From the NCBI GenBank assembly GCA_030152565.1, contig JASLJE010000017.1:1-21783 (forward strand): a stretch of DNA of 21,783 nt, given 5' to 3'. The translations under genes were made by a program, and so were the position numbers. Positions 20,848 to 21,783 of the stretch are shown in pieces. The notes under the pieces are model-generated. The model was not told where the DNA came from and ran no database searches. It saw nothing but the letters and a program-made list of their open reading frames with translations. This DNA comes from Peptoniphilaceae bacterium. GTDB taxonomy: Bacteria; Bacillota; Clostridia; Tissierellales; Peptoniphilaceae. Position 1 is the first letter of the stretch. Each line of letters starts with the position of its first letter.

Positions 20848-21783
20848 ATGAGAGAAAAGAATAAGAGGATTTTAGGCTTTTTACTAGCCTTTATGGTGTT
20901 TTTTAATATGTTATTTAAACCTCATGAGGTTAGAGCAAATAGTTCTATTAGGGATAGACAATTACAAAAAGTAGTTAACAAGGCCTTAGAACTTGAGGGA
21001 ATGAATTATAGTTCCCCTCATCATCATAAGGATATAGGATTTAATTGTGATGGTTTGATTTGGTATGCCTACAAGGAGGCCATAGGTCATTTAGTCCCTA
21101 TGGGGCCAGAAAACTTAGATGAATTTGGTAAGGAAATAAGAAAGGAAGACCTAAGACCAGGAGATGTTATAACCTATGATTTTAGAAAAACAGGTCAAGC
21201 AACCCATGTTGCTCTTTATGTGGGAAATCTACCAGGATATGACAAGCCGCAAATAATCCATGCTGTAAGAGAAGGGGATGGTTATAAGGGAAGAGGAGGC
21301 GTTATTCTAGATAATTTTGACAGGTATAGGCCTGTTAAAAAATATGTTAGAGTATATGAAGAAACCAATGCTAAGGTTGCTGATTTTAGAGTTAAGAGTT
21401 GGGTTAACTTAAGAACCAATAATGGGAATCAACCTTACGATAGGGATATGTTAATAGGAAGATTTAGAGATGGTGATGAGATTAAAAATGCTATAGACTA
21501 TGGTAATTTTGTTAGATTTGCCTATAATGAAAATTCTACAGCCTTTGCTATTAAATCTTCTTTAGAACAAGCAAGTCCCTATAGAGATTTTGAAGGTGTA
21601 TTAACAGAAGAATATAAGAATGATCCTATTACTCCACTTGTAAGAAAACTTTGGACACAAGCTAGCGTAAATGTCAGAGTGAATACAAAGGGGGGAGATA
21701 TTCTAGGTAAAATACCTAAAGGATATGAAATAGAAGGTAGCCAAATAGGAAGTTATTACAAGATAAACTATTTGGTAGAGGGA
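20848..21783 (+). CDS. Secreted NlpC/P60 cell-wall peptidase with SH3-like domains (3' truncated by window)
   Basis: Predicted exported peptidoglycan endopeptidase. The frame is open from ATG 20848 to the window edge (312 codons, no stop). AAGAAGGAG (20833-20841) lies six bases before the start. A signal peptide (about 1-30: basic REKNKR, hydrophobic core, VRA) is followed by an NlpC/P60 domain with Cys67 in NCDGLIWYAY, His120 in ATHVALYVG and a third polar position at His138 (IIHAV). LRPGDVITYDF between them is typical of the fold. After about residue 175 come two SH3-like repeats (VADFRVKSWVNLRT and ASVNVRVNTKGGDILGKIP), probably wall-binding. It differs from spore or phage lysins only in context, so its role (division, turnover or adhesion) is not defined. 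Confidence 0.88.
   Translation, partial: MREKNKRILGFLLAFMVFFNMLFKPHEVRANSSIRDRQLQKVVNKALELEGMNYSSPHHHKDIGFNCDGLIWYAYKEAIGHLVPMGPENLDEFGKEIRKEDLRPGDVITYDFRKTGQATHVALYVGNLPGYDKPQIIHAVREGDGYKGRGGVILDNFDRYRPVKKYVRVYEETNAKVADFRVKSWVNLRTNNGNQPYDRDMLIGRFRDGDEIKNAIDYGNFVRFAYNENSTAFAIKSSLEQASPYRDFEGVLTEEYKNDPITPLVRKLWTQASVNVRVNTKGGDILGKIPKGYEIEGSQIGSYYKINYLVEG

Overview
The window comes from a low-GC, Gram-positive (Firmicute) genome. AT-rich gaps, frequent AGG, ATA and CTA codons, strong AGGAGG ribosome sites, a CtsR-type operator, a CcpA-type cre site, Rex, a Bacillus-like nup nucleoside transporter and a lipobox lipoprotein all fit this. The style suggests an anaerobic coccus of the Tissierellia/Peptoniphilaceae, but that placement is an impression and not a demonstrated result. 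Every gene is on the + strand. I see no tRNA, rRNA, insertion sequence, CRISPR array or prophage gene.

Positions 1-4041 are the 3' part of a phosphate operon: the tail of pstC, then pstA, pstB, phoU, a PhoB/PhoP-type response regulator and a compact PhoR-type histidine kinase. These genes touch or nearly touch. Together they form the phosphate importer, its signalling adaptor and the two-component system that reads it. A perfect inverted repeat separates them from pepF (oligoendopeptidase F). Next come rex (NADH-sensing repressor), with its own promoter and terminator, and an ABC-F ribosome-associated ATPase gene.

Positions 8709-16735 are a nucleoside salvage unit: a BMP/PnrA-like lipoprotein, a tandem ATPase, two permeases, deoxyribose-phosphate aldolase, cytidine deaminase, pyrimidine-nucleoside phosphorylase and a DeoR-type regulator. 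The logic is import, then deamination of cytidines, then phosphorolysis, then aldol cleavage of deoxyribose-5-phosphate to acetaldehyde and glyceraldehyde-3-phosphate. A consensus promoter with a cre-like palindrome at about +6 suggests carbon catabolite control. A hairpin after the lipoprotein gene probably sets a high binding-protein to transporter ratio.

Positions 16736-17249 form the one long gap. It looks like a free-standing short transcription unit: a tandem promoter overlapping an inverted repeat, a 23-codon hydrophobic ORF with a strong ribosome site, and an intrinsic terminator. It is followed by a separate consensus promoter whose start region carries a perfect CtsR operator. That promoter drives dnaJ (zinc-finger-less, CbpA type) and clpB (disaggregase). 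After a strong terminator, a secreted NlpC/P60-SH3 cell-wall hydrolase begins and runs off the end of the window.

Most of the window is well-known biology in a tidy arrangement. The least explained part is the small transcription unit at about 16746-17152.
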